Positions 1-12,048 of a stretch of 34,762 nucleotides of DNA are shown piece by piece. The notes under the pieces are model-generated. The model ran no database searches. It had not been told where the DNA came from and saw nothing but the letters and a program-made list of their open reading frames with translations. How positions within the stretch are numbered: position 1 is the stretch's first letter; each line of letters starts with the position of its first letter. Source of the DNA: Streptomyces ossamyceticus (GTDB lineage Bacteria; Actinomycetota; Actinomycetes; Streptomycetales; Streptomycetaceae); NCBI RefSeq assembly GCF_001418475.1, contig NZ_LIQX01000435.1, positions 1 to 34,762 of the forward strand. Reading direction: 5' to 3'. Made by a program: the position numbers and the translations under genes.

Positions 1-1
1 C

Positions 2-58
2 CAGGCACTGGCCGAACTCGGGGTCCAGTGGGCGGTGACCGAGGACGCCCAGCAGTGA
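2..58 (+). CDS. C-terminal end of an unidentified protein (partial)
   Basis: An open frame enters from the left edge and stops with TGA at 56-58, giving only 18 residues (ending WAVTEDAQQ). Codon use is typical of a GC-rich actinomycete. The piece is too short to assign a family. It runs towards the distal end of the minus-strand CRISPR array, with a hairpin between them. It could be spurious because only 19 codons are visible. Confidence 0.4.
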   Translation, partial: QALAELGVQWAVTEDAQQ

Positions 59-80
59 CGTGCACCGTTAGCCGGTGAGC

Positions 81-106
81 GGGCCGGCGCGGTCAGCCGC
101 CGGCCC
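81..106. terminator. GC-rich hairpin between the edge gene and the CRISPR array
   Basis: GGGCCGGCG at 81-89 pairs perfectly with CGCCGGCCC at 98-106, a 9-bp stem with an 8-base loop. It lies between the stop at 58 and the last, degenerate CRISPR repeat at 141. It is placed to end transcription from both sides. There is no U-tract, as is common for Streptomyces terminators. Confidence 0.45.
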
Positions 107-140
107 CGCGGCCCCTACGGCACCACTGCCGACAGCCAAG

Positions 141-1535
141 ACACCGATCCCCGCAGGCACGGGGAGCACGGACCACCTGGGGGCGCGCCTGGCCTGGGGA
201 GTGGACCATCCCCACGGGAGCGGGGAGCACGAGTACGGCATGGGCGGCCGCGACACCAGCGAGGGACCATCCCCGTTGGCGCGGGGAGCAGCACTGGCCG
301 ACCAGGCGGATCTCGTTCTCGGCGGGACCATCCCGCTGGCGCGAGGAGCACTTCGCCGACCCGACACCGGACATCAAAGTCCAGGGATCATCCCCGCGGG
401 CGCGGGGAGCACCGCTCGGTCGGCGACACCGACTTCCCCGACCCGGGACCATCCCCGCAGGCGCGGGGAGCACGTAGCACTCGCTACGGCGGGCGGAATC
501 CTCATGGGACCATCCCCGCGGGCGCGGGGAGCACGCCGCGGCGACCACGGCCCCGTCGTAGCCCTGGGGACCATCCCCGCGAGCGCGGGGAGCACCCGCC
601 CCGGTTGCTGCGGGGCGGTCCGTCGTCGGGACCATCCCCGCGGGCGCGGGTAGCCCCAGCGGGTGCTGGCCGAGCGGCTGATGGAGTGGGGGACCATCCC
701 CGCAGGCGCGGGGAGCACGCCGCGCGCGAGGTCCGCGCCCTCAAACCAGCGGGACCATCCCCGCGGGGCGCGGGGAGCACTTGTACGGCGGCCCCGACCG
801 GTTCGGCTCCAGGGGACCATCCCCGCTGGCGCGGGGAGCACATATTGACCGGCCAACGTCCCGTTGACGACGGGACCATCCCCGCGGGCGCGGGGAGCAC
901 GGGTCCTGCGTGCCCGCTGTGGGGACCATTCCCGCGGGCGCGGGAAGCACACGGTGTTGTCGCCGGTACCGGCGTCCACCGCGGGACCATCCCCGCCGGC
1001 GCGGGGAGCACCCGCATGCCGAGGCACGTGCCTGGATCGACGCGGGACCATCCCCGCGGGCGCGGGAAGCACATCACCGTTCTGTCGCAGCTCGCCGTAC
1101 GGAAGGGACCATCCCCGCAGGCGGGGAGCACCTGGGGGCTTCGCTCCGGCAAGGGCCACGGAGGGGACCATCCCCGCGGGCGTGGGGAGCACCCGTGGAT
1201 CCAGTCCAGCGGAATCACCGCCCTGGGACCATCCCCGCGGGCGCGGGGAGCACTCGGGATCGGTTGGCAGCGAGCCACCCCAGTCGGGACCATCCCCGCG
1301 GGCGCGGGAGCACTTGGCCCTAACGATCTCGGCGTACTGCGCGCCGGGACCATCCCCGCGGGCGCGGGGAGCACTCCAGCGCGGCCTGGACCTGCGCGGC
1401 AGTGGCGGGACCATCCCCGCGGGCGCGGGGAGCACTGGCGCGACCCACGTACGAGTACAAGATCCGGGGGACCATCCCCGCGGGCGCGGGGAGCACATCG
1501 CAGCGTTCGGCGAAGGGCTGGAGGACGTGGGACCA
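141..1535 (-). CRISPR. Type I-E CRISPR array 1, 23 repeats plus a 7-base repeat remnant
   Basis: Read on the minus strand the 29-base repeat is GTGCTCCCCGC-GCCC-GCGGGGATGGTCCC, the I-E pattern of a 6-bp stem with a 4-base loop. Repeats start on the plus-strand axis at 141, 202, 263, 324, 384, 445, 506, 567, 628, 690, 751, 813, 872, 922, 983, 1044, 1105, 1164, 1225, 1286, 1346, 1407 and 1468. Spacers are almost all 32 bases; exceptions are 33 (657-689), 30 (842-871) and 21 (901-921). The most degenerate repeat is at 141, the expected leader-distal end. At the opposite end a 32-base spacer (1497-1528) is followed by only the last 7 bases of a repeat (1529-1535), then 18 bases to the cas6e stop. 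No leader is visible, so crRNA precursor may come from read-through of the cas operon. Repeats vary in length (27, 28, 29, 30) and carry substitutions throughout. Confidence 0.98.
1529..1535 (-). repeat. Truncated CRISPR repeat at the cas6e junction
   Basis: Only the TGGTCCC end of a repeat survives, exactly 32 bases from the last complete repeat, so it is in register with the array. The 18 bases between it and the cas6e stop match neither a repeat nor a leader. This looks like the breakpoint of a deletion that fused the cas6e 3' end to the array interior. Confidence 0.7.
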
Positions 1536-1553
1536 AGAACGGTGCGTCCTTGT

Positions 1554-5109
<3,556 letters not shown>

Positions 5110-5117
<8 letters not shown>

Positions 5118-6711
5118 GCGCGATCTCCCCTCGCAGTTCGGCCGGGGCCCAGTCGTGGGACATGTCCTCGTCGAAGCGCCGCACGGCCCGGGCCCGGGCG
5201 CGGTGGTTGCGGTCGTTAGGGGGCAGGGTGTCGAGGCGCTGGAGCATCTGGGTGCGAGCTGTCCTCATCAAGCCCAGTGCGTAGGCGACAAGGGGCTCCG
5301 ACACCGGGTCATCGTCCTCCGGCCCTCTGTCGACCACTTCGTCCAGCAGTTCGTGAAAGGGGTCCTCCGCAGCGGGCCAGAAAGCCCACCGGGCATCGAG
5401 CCGTGCCACCTGACCGGCCTCGTCCGCACCCCGCATGGCTGGAAAGGCCGTCTCCGCGGCCAGGATGGCCGCGTTCTTCAAGCTCCTTGCGATGTATTCG
5501 GCGATGTCAGAGCCCCGACGGGAGGCTCGGTAGAGGTGGGCAGCCATGCCCGGGGCGTAGGGGTAGGCACCGTGTGTCCAGGTGAGGGGCAGGGTCTTGT
5601 TGGCCAGTAGGCCAACTGCCCACAACTGGTATGGGGCGCCTGTACCCGTCCGCTCGTAGGGCAGGGAACGGAGCCGCGCGTACAGACCGGTTCGGTCGTC
5701 CCTGACGGCGCTGTAGAGAGCGTGGGCTTCCTGCCACAGCGCCCTGCTGGGCGACGGCCACAACGGCTTCTTCAAACCGTTTGTCGTCTTGCTGAACACG
5801 GCGTCCTGGAGGTGCCGGTCGGGATCAAGTTCCAGGATCTCGCCGGCGCCGATCAGGACCCTGTCGACGACCAACTGCCCTTGCGGTCCGCGGTCCGCGC
5901 GTAAAAGCACGGACCGCCCCAGTGCGCTGTGAAGGTCCGCAGAACTTCGCGGCAATCTGGGCTTTGCCTTCTCGGTGAACGTACGGCGCTCAATGTCGCC
6001 GGTGGTCCAGGACGTGTTGAGCCAATCTCCCGGGCCGTCCGGCGGGTAGAGGTTCAGGCGCAGTGTCTCGCCGAGCGTCTGTCCCAGGGCGACAACGCGG
6101 ATCCTTCCCGTGAGCCGGCCCGCGGCGAGATTGGTCACTTTGGCGCCGAGCCGCTTCCCCGGCATGCGGGCCCGCCCGTAGGGGCCGTACACGTGTTGCG
6201 TGAGCGTGGCACGGAAGGCGTCTGCCGCCGAGAGCGGGTTGTCGAGCTCAAGGTGGTGATGGTCGAAATGCTGGTTGTAGTCGCCTGCGTGTTCGATGAC
6301 CAGCTGGGCTGTTCCCGTTCCGCTCTCGGCGAGATCCGCCGCTAGTTGGGAGTTCTGCAACAGGGGCGCCGTGGGGTGAAACAGGTCCCAGGAGTCGTCC
6401 GGTTGGCGGGCCAGCCATGCGGCCGCCGGTGCGAGGCTCCGCTTGCCGACCACCCAGGCACGCCATTCCTCGTCCGAAGACGGACAGGTTCCTGAGGCGA
6501 AGCAGATGGCCAGCAGGTGCTCGATGACGGCGACGTTCTCACCCGGTGACGTGCAGTCCAGGGCTGCCAGTTCATCAGCCCCGGCAAGGAGCGCGCGCAG
6601 CGAGTGGTGGGCGGACGCGCCGTCGACGGTTATGGCGGGTATGCAGGGCTTACGACGCGGGTCCCAGCTGAGACGCTGCTCGGCAGGCCCGGACGGGGAA
6701 GCTTCGGACAA
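5110..6711 (-). CDS. cse1: Cse1 (Cas8e/CasA) large subunit of type I-E Cascade, divergent
   Basis: 533 residues, normal length. Role: recognises the PAM, starts R-loop formation and in ordinary systems recruits Cas3. Family features: PCIPAITVDGASAHHSLRALL at the N-terminus (in place of the usual PWIPV...DG...SLRELL), the region SWDLFHPTAPLLQ near residue 110, and the C-terminal four-helix bundle. TTG at 6711 is the first start after an in-frame TGA at 6735-6733 and has only AGGA close upstream. The N-terminus differs clearly from classical Cse1. It is the first gene of the five-gene Cascade operon. Immediately upstream, where cas3 would normally be, is a 1.15 kb stretch of repeat-like hairpins and small frames. 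Confidence 0.93.
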
Positions 6712-6820
6712 TTCCTGGCTACCCCCTCTCGGTCATGGACAGTGGAGACGGCGCCGATTCCGTCGAACGGCGCAGAAGCCGGCGATGGTGATCGTCGGGG
6801 GCCGTTCTGCGAATCGGTAT

Positions 6821-6837
6821 CCCCTTGTCGGAAGGGG
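6821..6837. other. 6-bp hairpin upstream of cse1
   Basis: CCCCTT at 6821-6826 pairs with AAGGGG at 6832-6837 around a 5-base loop. It abuts the repeat-like element at 6840-6869 and lies about 110 bases upstream of the cse1 start. It may be part of the cas operon 5' untranslated region, or an attenuator. Function is not known. Confidence 0.4.
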
Positions 6838-6839
6838 AC

Positions 6840-6869
6840 GGAACAACCCCCGCATACGCGGGGAAGAAG
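6840..6869 (-). repeat. Orphan CRISPR-repeat-like hairpin upstream of cse1
   Basis: On the minus strand this reads CTTCTTCCCCGC-GTAT-GCGGGGGTTGTTCC, a perfect 6-bp CCCCGC/GCGGGG stem with a 4-base loop. That is the geometry of I-E repeats. The flanking bases (GTTGTTCC) differ from both arrays here (ATGGTCCC) and resemble another actinobacterial I-E repeat type. It is solitary apart from the degenerate copy at 6897-6927. It could be a remnant of an older array or a regulatory crRNA-like element for the cas promoter. Confidence 0.6.
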
Positions 6870-6896
6870 TCAGACGAAACCCTTGAGGCCGTCGAC

Positions 6897-6927
6897 GGGC
6901 CACTCCCGCTGTCTGCGGGACCGCTCC
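6897..6927 (-). repeat. Degenerate CRISPR-repeat-like hairpin
   Basis: On the minus strand it contains GGTCCCGC-AGACA-GCGGGAGTGGCCC. The stem TCCCGC/GCGGGA has 6 bp with a 5-base loop, and its 3' half (GCGGG-A-TGG-CCC) follows the local array repeat. It precedes the element at 6840-6869 by a 27-base spacer-like gap (6870-6896), so the two could make a one-spacer mini-array in crRNA orientation towards cse1. Confidence 0.45.
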
Positions 6928-7138
6928 TTTGGTTTTGCGCTCGACTCTCCTTCGAAAAGGGCACCTGGCTGTCGACCTGGAGCCGGACGGATCGGGCCCC
7001 TACAGTGGGAGATTGCCGAAGGATCGGCAGTCCCGGCGAGGCTGTGGAGCGGTTCCCGTCCCGTGCGCGCGGAACCGGAACCACTCATGGCCGGGGCAGG
7101 CCGTTTCTTGGCGCATATCGCGCGCCAAGAACGGCCAG

Positions 7139-7240
7139 CTACCAGAGGTGGTCGACGCTGTCGTCGACCACCGCGGCAGCCACGACGAGAACGAGTTCCC
7201 ACCCATGGGGCTCCAGCCATTCGCGTGCAGCTCTGCCCAT
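7139..7240 (-). CDS. 33-residue peptide with a strong ribosome binding site
   Basis: ATG at 7240 is preceded by GGAGG with a 6-base gap, an excellent site. The peptide starts MGRAAREWLEPHGW, basic and amphipathic, then has a hydrophobic stretch ELVLVVAAAVV and ends DDSVDHLW. No family is recognised. It lies between the Cascade operon and the STAND gene, in the same direction as cas. A repeat-like hairpin (7264-7283) sits in its presumed 5' leader. It could be a small toxin or effector peptide, but its reality rests only on the ribosome site and composition. Confidence 0.45.
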   Translation of the reverse strand: MGRAAREWLEPHGWELVLVVAAAVVDDSVDHLW

Positions 7241-7263
7241 GAACACCCTCCGTATCGGGGCCT

Positions 7264-7283
7264 CCATCCCTGCGGGTGCAGAG
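7264..7283 (-). repeat. CRISPR-repeat-like hairpin in the leader of the 33-codon frame
   Basis: On the minus strand the core GCACCCGCAGGGATGG matches the array 2 repeat at 15 of 16 positions. The stem reads CTCTGC-ACCC-GCAGGG: relative to the array stem (CCCCGC/GCGGGG) one pair has changed on both sides (C-G to T-A) and another is a G-U wobble, so the hairpin is kept. It is nested in a larger stem, GTATCGG with CCGATAC, spanning about 7252-7300. The ribosome site of the 33-codon frame follows directly. Confidence 0.55.
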
Positions 7284-7372
7284 CGGGGGCGCCGATACGG
7301 CCGAAGGCAGAATTGCGCACGGATGTCTTTGTATCTCAACTCAGTTGCTTTGCGGGCGAGTTTAAGCAAGTG

Positions 7373-7386
7373 GATCTTGCAAGATC
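7373..7386. promoter_or_regulatory. Perfect 14-base palindrome, possible operator
   Basis: GATCTTGCAAGATC is a perfect palindrome in a locally AT-richer stretch between the two small frames. Related half-sites (AAGCAAG, CTTGAAGC) lie within 30 bases on either side. It could bind a dimeric regulator, for instance the HTH-bearing STAND protein; that link is inference. Confidence 0.35.
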
Positions 7387-7509
7387 GTCGTGCAACACGC
7401 TTGAAGCTGCCGAGTTGGGTCGAACAGCGGCATGGTGTTTGAGCCAGCCGGACCGAGGCCCGGGCCCAAGCGTGCCCCTGCCGCACGATGCCTCTAGGGC
7501 GCATCCCCC

Positions 7510-7686
7510 TCACCGCGTGCGACGGCGCACCAGGATGGTGAGAGTGGTGCGTGCATCCTTGCGGCGTTCCGGCGTGGGGGCCAGGACGGAGACAAGGGCG
7601 ACGACGAACAGGACGCCCGTGTAGATCAGGCCGACACACCCGCTAAGAGCTGCGGCATAGTGAAGCAGTTGGGAAATCTCGGACAC
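7510..7686 (-). CDS. 58-residue single-pass membrane protein
   Basis: GTG at 7686 has AAGGA with a 6-base gap. The protein starts VSEISQLLHYAAALSG, has one strong membrane segment (about residues 12-36, GCVGLIYTGVLFVVALVSV), and ends in a basic tail APTPERRKDARTTLTILVRRRTR. Composition and ribosome site support a real gene. The family is not recognised. It is divergent from the STAND NTPase gene, whose start is 180 bases away, so the two may share a control region. A role as a membrane effector or partner of the STAND protein is a guess from position only. The frame is open further upstream but without a good start. Confidence 0.6.
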   Translation of the reverse strand: MSEISQLLHYAAALSGCVGLIYTGVLFVVALVSVLAPTPERRKDARTTLTILVRRRTR

Positions 7687-7865
7687 GGGCCATCCTTCTG
7701 TCTCGGGAGCCGGACTCGGCTGGGGCGGTGATGGCTCTACAGTCGCGAGACGGCGGGACAACGGACAGTTACGCCTTCTTTCGCGAGACGATTTCCGCAG
7801 CTCAGGCGGCACAATTTTGACGACGCCGACCGGCCTTTCCGCAGCTGCGTACCGAGAGGGGAGCG

Positions 7866-10800
7866 GTGACCGAGACGGAGCGAACCGCACGCAAAAAGCT
7901 GGGCGCCATGCTGACGCGCCTGTGGAAGGCGGCAGGGCAGCCACAAGCTCAGGAGCTCGAACTTCCTCCTTCCACGCTGCGAGACTGGCGAAAGGGAGAA
8001 ACAGCCCCCGAGAGAACGGACCACTTCCGGTCTGTGGTGCGAAAGCTGCAGCAGGCCGCCGGCCACCCGATCCACACGGATACCGAGTGGGAAGTCGCCC
8101 TGCGTGCCGCGCAGCAGGAAGGGACCAGCGCTCGGCACCGGCAGATCGTCGTGGTCCGGGAGAGGGACCCGCGCCACCGCTTCGTCCGGCCTCACAGACC
8201 CGCCGTTGAAGCCGCCGTGGATGACGTCCGCGGGCGGGAGGGCGAACGAAGGGCCATGAACGCGTTCGTCACGGATCCCCGTTCCACGGCGCCGTCATAC
8301 CTGTGCTGGCACGCCGACGCTCCCGTGGGCAAGACCGTCCTGCTCGCCGACTACGTGCAGCGGCCGCCGCACCGCACCGACATCTTGAACTTCTTCGTCT
8401 CCGCTGCGCACGGCACCGACACACGCACTGCATTCGAGCAGCAAATGGCAGATCAAATCGGAGCATTCGTCCGTTCACCCCAGCAGCGCATGTCCGGCAG
8501 TGTCCAGCAGTGGAAGCGTCTCTTTGCCGCAGCCGCAGAGAAGAGCATGCGGCACGGGCGCAAGCTGTTGCTGGTGGTCGACGGTCTCGACGACGACGTG
8601 GCCTGGTCGGGACTGGCTGCCGACGGCGCGGCGCCCACGGCCGGCGGCAGAAGCACGCCAAACGTCGTCCGCGGAAGCATCGCCGCGCTCCTTCCTGCTG
8701 CTCCACCTCCCGGTATGCGCGTCATCGTCTCCTTCAGGCGCGGCGTGCGCCCTCCCGACGACCTCCCCACCCGGCACCCACTGCGCCAACGCACACACCT
8801 GCGCGCTCTGGCACCTGTCGATGGAGTACCGCAGGTCCGGCTGCCGCCGCCGGACCCCTCCGCTCTGGGTGAAACGGTCGCGGGGCTGCTTGCCGCGGCG
8901 GGCGGCGGCCTGCGCACGGCGGACCTGGCGGAGCTGACCGGGCGCCCGGCCGACCGTCTCGACCGCCTGGTGCATGGGCCGGCGGGGCGCTCCCTCATCC
9001 TCGACGATCCGGTAGCCCAGACCTACGCTCTGGCTGCACCCGGTCTCATCCAGGCAATTCATGAGGACTTGGGAGACGAAGCGATCGCACGGCATACCCG
9101 TGCGCTGCTCGGCTGGTCGCAGAGATGGCGTACGGCCGGCTGGCCCCCTGAAACGCCCCCGTACCCCCTTACACATCAGCTCAGGCTGCTGACCGGCGCC
9201 GCAGAACGTGCCGCATACGTTCTCGACATGCCCCGGCTGCGCCGACTCGCCTCCACGGCCGGCCCGGGAACGGCTCTCGCACAACTGGACGCACTCGAAG
9301 AAGAGATCAGCCCCTCAGACACCAGCCCCGGCAGCCTGGCGGTGCTCGTCCCGCTCATCGCGGCGCGCACTTTGCTGCGCCGCGAGTCACGCGAGGTGCC
9401 TCCCGGTGCCCCCGCCCTCCTCGTCCGGCTGGGGGAAGTGGAGCGCGCTCGCGGCCTGGCCCGTTCCGCACCGACCATGGCCGCAAGAGCCGTGCACCTG
9501 GCGGCCGTGGCGGTGGAGATGACCTACGCAGAGCGGGAAGGAGCGGACGCCGTCGCACTCGAGGCAGCCCAGTGGCTCACCCGTAACGACCAGGGCTTCC
9601 CCGGCACGTATCAAGACACCGAGACATACACGCGGCTCCTCGAAGCCGCCCGCACACTCGTATCACTGAACGATCTGGGCGCTGCCCGAACCCTGCTACG
9701 GGCCGTGATCCGCGACAAGGCGGCCGGGACCGACGCACTCACCGAGGCAGCCAGCCTGCTGGTCACGGCCAACGACGCGTATGGCGTGACGGCATTGCGT
9801 GAACGGGCAGAGAACCTGAGCGAGGGCGGCACGCGCGACCGTGCGGCCGCGGTGGACCTCTGGGGAGCACTGGCACGGGCGATGCCTTCGCTCAGCAGCG
9901 ACGCCGGTGATCGCATCATGGCCATCTGTGAGGAGCTCGACACCTCGGACGGACTGGACGCAGTCGACGTACTGGCCCGCGCCGCGTCTGCGCTTGCCAG
10001 ACTGCCCACCAGGCGGCACCGCGTGGCTCAGAAAAAGACACAGACCGCACTGGCCCGAATGACCGAAGCGCTGGCCGACCCCGATGCGCTGTCCGAAGAC
10101 GATCAAGCACACCTCGGTCGCGAACTGGCCGGAACCCTGGCACGTCTCGCTCAGGCGGTCGACGACACCATGCCACCCACGCGGAACGCCCTCGAGGACA
10201 TCGGCCGTCTGCTGAAAGCACTACCAGAGACGCTACGCGTCGGCGTACTCGGCGATGACATTCCTGAACGGGCTCTGTTCCTCACCGAAGCCAGCGAGGA
10301 ACGCAGAGCACAACAGGCCCATACTGCCTCGGCTGCCGCCAGGGATGAGAAGAACGCGATCCGGAGAAACAAGGACGCAGAGCGGAAAGCGCTGGCGGTA
10401 TCACGACGGAAGGACACAAAGACACGAACAGAACCAGGAGGCACGCAGAGCAAGGCCCGGTCGGCACCAGCAACCCAGCGCGCACCCAGGCATCGGATGT
10501 CCACAGGTCTGCGTCTCCCCGACAACGGGCCGCGGCCTGATCACGTACTTCTGTTGCACGAGGCAGACGATCAACTGGATGCAGGCAGTCTGCTGCGCAG
10601 CCGGGAGCTGCTGGAGACGGCCCTGCAACGCTCTCGCGTTGCGTCGTCGCATCCGACCGCCCCAGGTGACTGGACAGTACACCTGTCTCAAGCTCTGGGT
10701 CTCACAGGCGAATTCAGCACAGTCGAGGCACTCGCCGCAGACCTGCCAGGTGCACCGGACCGTGCGCTTCACCTGGCAGCTCTCTCCCTCGGGTGCTCTC

Positions 10801-11741
10801 TCGGCGGGCACACAGACGCGGGAGGCCGCTACGCCCATGACGCAGCGCGTCTGACGGCCGGCAATACCGATCCCGGCCTGACGAACGTCGTAGCCCAGGC
10901 GCTCGCCCATGCCGGAGACGCATCTGCCGCTTCGGCCACCGCCACAGGACGTACCGCCACGGAGAAGCGGCAGGCGCTAACAGCCGTCGCGGCCGGGCTC
11001 GCCCGTCACTGCCCCGAAGAAGCGGCACGTATCGCCGAACCTCTCACAGAAGCCCTGATACGACGGATCGATGCGGGAAGCCCGTTCCGAACCCTCCCGG
11101 AACTGGCAGCTCTCCTGCTTGCCTACCCCGATATCCGACAACCCGACCCGCGGCTGCACGAAGCGTTCCGGCTCGCCTCAGTTCGCCTGTCCGACACATC
11201 CCCACAATGGCACACCCCGTCAATGACCGTCCTCACCCTGCTGAAGCAGCTCGGCTGTCTCCCCGGGGAAATCAGCCACGCCGTCGCAGACATGACCAAC
11301 AGATGGCGGCGCTCGCTCCAGCCGGGGCAGGAACCCTGCGCCGTACTCGCCCTGCTCTCCGCCATCGACGGTGACACCACCGCCCTCTGGCGCCATACCG
11401 AGGCGGCACGAACACCAGACGGGCAAGCAATGGCGCTCTACGCAGCCGCCGCATACCTCGCTGGCACCCCCGTGACCCTGGCCACGGACAGCCGGGCCGG
11501 CGACAGGCTCGTCCGGACCTGTCTGGCACTCACCCGGACAACCAGCGACGGCAGCCCCCCTGCCGAAGCAACGGCCCGGCGCCTCGTGCGCGGCCTCTTG
11601 AGAACCGACGCGTGGGCCCACACGATCCCGCTGCTCCCTCAACTCGCTCCCGGCGCCCTGCGGCACCTGAGCTCGATCGCAAGACACCCCGGCCGACGCG
11701 CGGACGGACCTGAAACCGAAGGCAACACATCCGACCTGTAA
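7866..11741 (+). CDS. HTH-STAND NTPase with helical-repeat C-terminus, next to Cascade
   Basis: 1291 residues from GTG at 7866, preceded by GAGAGGGGAGC. A TTGACG-like box at 7817-7822 has no convincing -10 partner. Residues 1-65 resemble a helix-turn-helix (STLRDWRKGETAPE). Residues about 145-300 form a P-loop NTPase: a degenerate Walker A ADAPVGKT (Lys156, Thr157), Walker B LLLVVDGLDDD (Asp239-243) and a sensor-type VIVSFRR near 286-292. Residues about 330-450 look like the winged-helix part of STAND proteins (GWPPETPPYPLTHQL). The rest to about 1280 is alpha-helical, TPR-like, broken by a charged linker around 810-880. STAND proteins act as switches that oligomerise after sensing a ligand. 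No nuclease or other effector domain is visible. It is divergent from the Cascade operon and followed 65 bases later by CRISPR array 2, so a functional link to CRISPR is likely but inferred. Confidence 0.85.
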   Translation: MTETERTARKKLGAMLTRLWKAAGQPQAQELELPPSTLRDWRKGETAPERTDHFRSVVRKLQQAAGHPIHTDTEWEVALRAAQQEGTSARHRQIVVVRERDPRHRFVRPHRPAVEAAVDDVRGREGERRAMNAFVTDPRSTAPSYLCWHADAPVGKTVLLADYVQRPPHRTDILNFFVSAAHGTDTRTAFEQQMADQIGAFVRSPQQRMSGSVQQWKRLFAAAAEKSMRHGRKLLLVVDGLDDDVAWSGLAADGAAPTAGGRSTPNVVRGSIAALLPAAPPPGMRVIVSFRRGVRPPDDLPTRHPLRQRTHLRALAPVDGVPQVRLPPPDPSALGETVAGLLAAAGGGLRTADLAELTGRPADRLDRLVHGPAGRSLILDDPVAQTYALAAPGLIQAIHEDLGDEAIARHTRALLGWSQRWRTAGWPPETPPYPLTHQLRLLTGAAERAAYVLDMPRLRRLASTAGPGTALAQLDALEEEISPSDTSPGSLAVLVPLIAARTLLRRESREVPPGAPALLVRLGEVERARGLARSAPTMAARAVHLAAVAVEMTYAEREGADAVALEAAQWLTRNDQGFPGTYQDTETYTRLLEAARTLVSLNDLGAARTLLRAVIRDKAAGTDALTEAASLLVTANDAYGVTALRERAENLSEGGTRDRAAAVDLWGALARAMPSLSSDAGDRIMAICEELDTSDGLDAVDVLARAASALARLPTRRHRVAQKKTQTALARMTEALADPDALSEDDQAHLGRELAGTLARLAQAVDDTMPPTRNALEDIGRLLKALPETLRVGVLGDDIPERALFLTEASEERRAQQAHTASAAARDEKNAIRRNKDAERKALAVSRRKDTKTRTEPGGTQSKARSAPATQRAPRHRMSTGLRLPDNGPRPDHVLLLHEADDQLDAGSLLRSRELLETALQRSRVASSHPTAPGDWTVHLSQALGLTGEFSTVEALAADLPGAPDRALHLAALSLGCSLGGHTDAGGRYAHDAARLTAGNTDPGLTNVVAQALAHAGDASAASATATGRTATEKRQALTAVAAGLARHCPEEAARIAEPLTEALIRRIDAGSPFRTLPELAALLLAYPDIRQPDPRLHEAFRLASVRLSDTSPQWHTPSMTVLTLLKQLGCLPGEISHAVADMTNRWRRSLQPGQEPCAVLALLSAIDGDTTALWRHTEAARTPDGQAMALYAAAAYLAGTPVTLATDSRAGDRLVRTCLALTRTTSDGSPPAEATARRLVRGLLRTDAWAHTIPLLPQLAPGALRHLSSIARHPGRRADGPETEGNTSDL

Positions 11742-11805
11742 AAAACCCGGTGCCAATAGCGCTCGTCCTGCACCCGCATCTGCAGCATGTGGTGGGAAGA
11801 GGTCT

Positions 11806-12018
11806 CTGCACCCCGCACCCGTGGGGATGGTCCCTCGACCGTGTCCAGCGGTGCCTGCGTGGCCACGTGCTCCCCGCACCCGCGGGGATGGTCCCTCGGT
11901 GCGTGGGTCCGGGGCCTGTTCCTGCCGGTGCTCCCCGCACCCGCGGGGATGGTCCCTCCATGGCCCACCGGGACTCTTCACGGTCCTTGTTGCTCCCCGC
12001 ACCCGCGGGGATGGTCCC
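11806..12018 (+). CRISPR. Type I-E CRISPR array 2, 4 repeats and 3 spacers
   Basis: Repeats at 11806-11834 (three mismatches), 11867-11895, 11928-11956 and 11990-12018 read GTGCTCCCCGC-ACCC-GCGGGGATGGTCCC on the plus strand. This differs from array 1 only by A for G in the loop. Spacers are 32, 32 and 33 bases. The array follows the STAND gene in the same direction. The degenerate copy is at the crRNA 5' side, opposite to the usual leader-distal decay. After the last repeat, 12019-12048 (30 bases) looks like a cut spacer ending where IS21-type terminal sequence starts, so the array was probably longer. Confidence 0.95.
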
Positions 12019-12048
12019 AACGGCGTGAACGGCGTGCTGGAGTGAGTA

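Noticed and set aside
6870-6896. Possible guide match of the 27-base gap to nearby genes (GTCGACGG shared with cse1 and with the STAND Walker B region)
   Set aside because: Eight-base matches are expected by chance in such GC-rich DNA and no PAM-consistent extended match was seen.
7817-7845. TTGACG as a promoter -35 for the STAND gene
   Set aside because: No credible -10 element at a fitting distance; not listed as a promoter.
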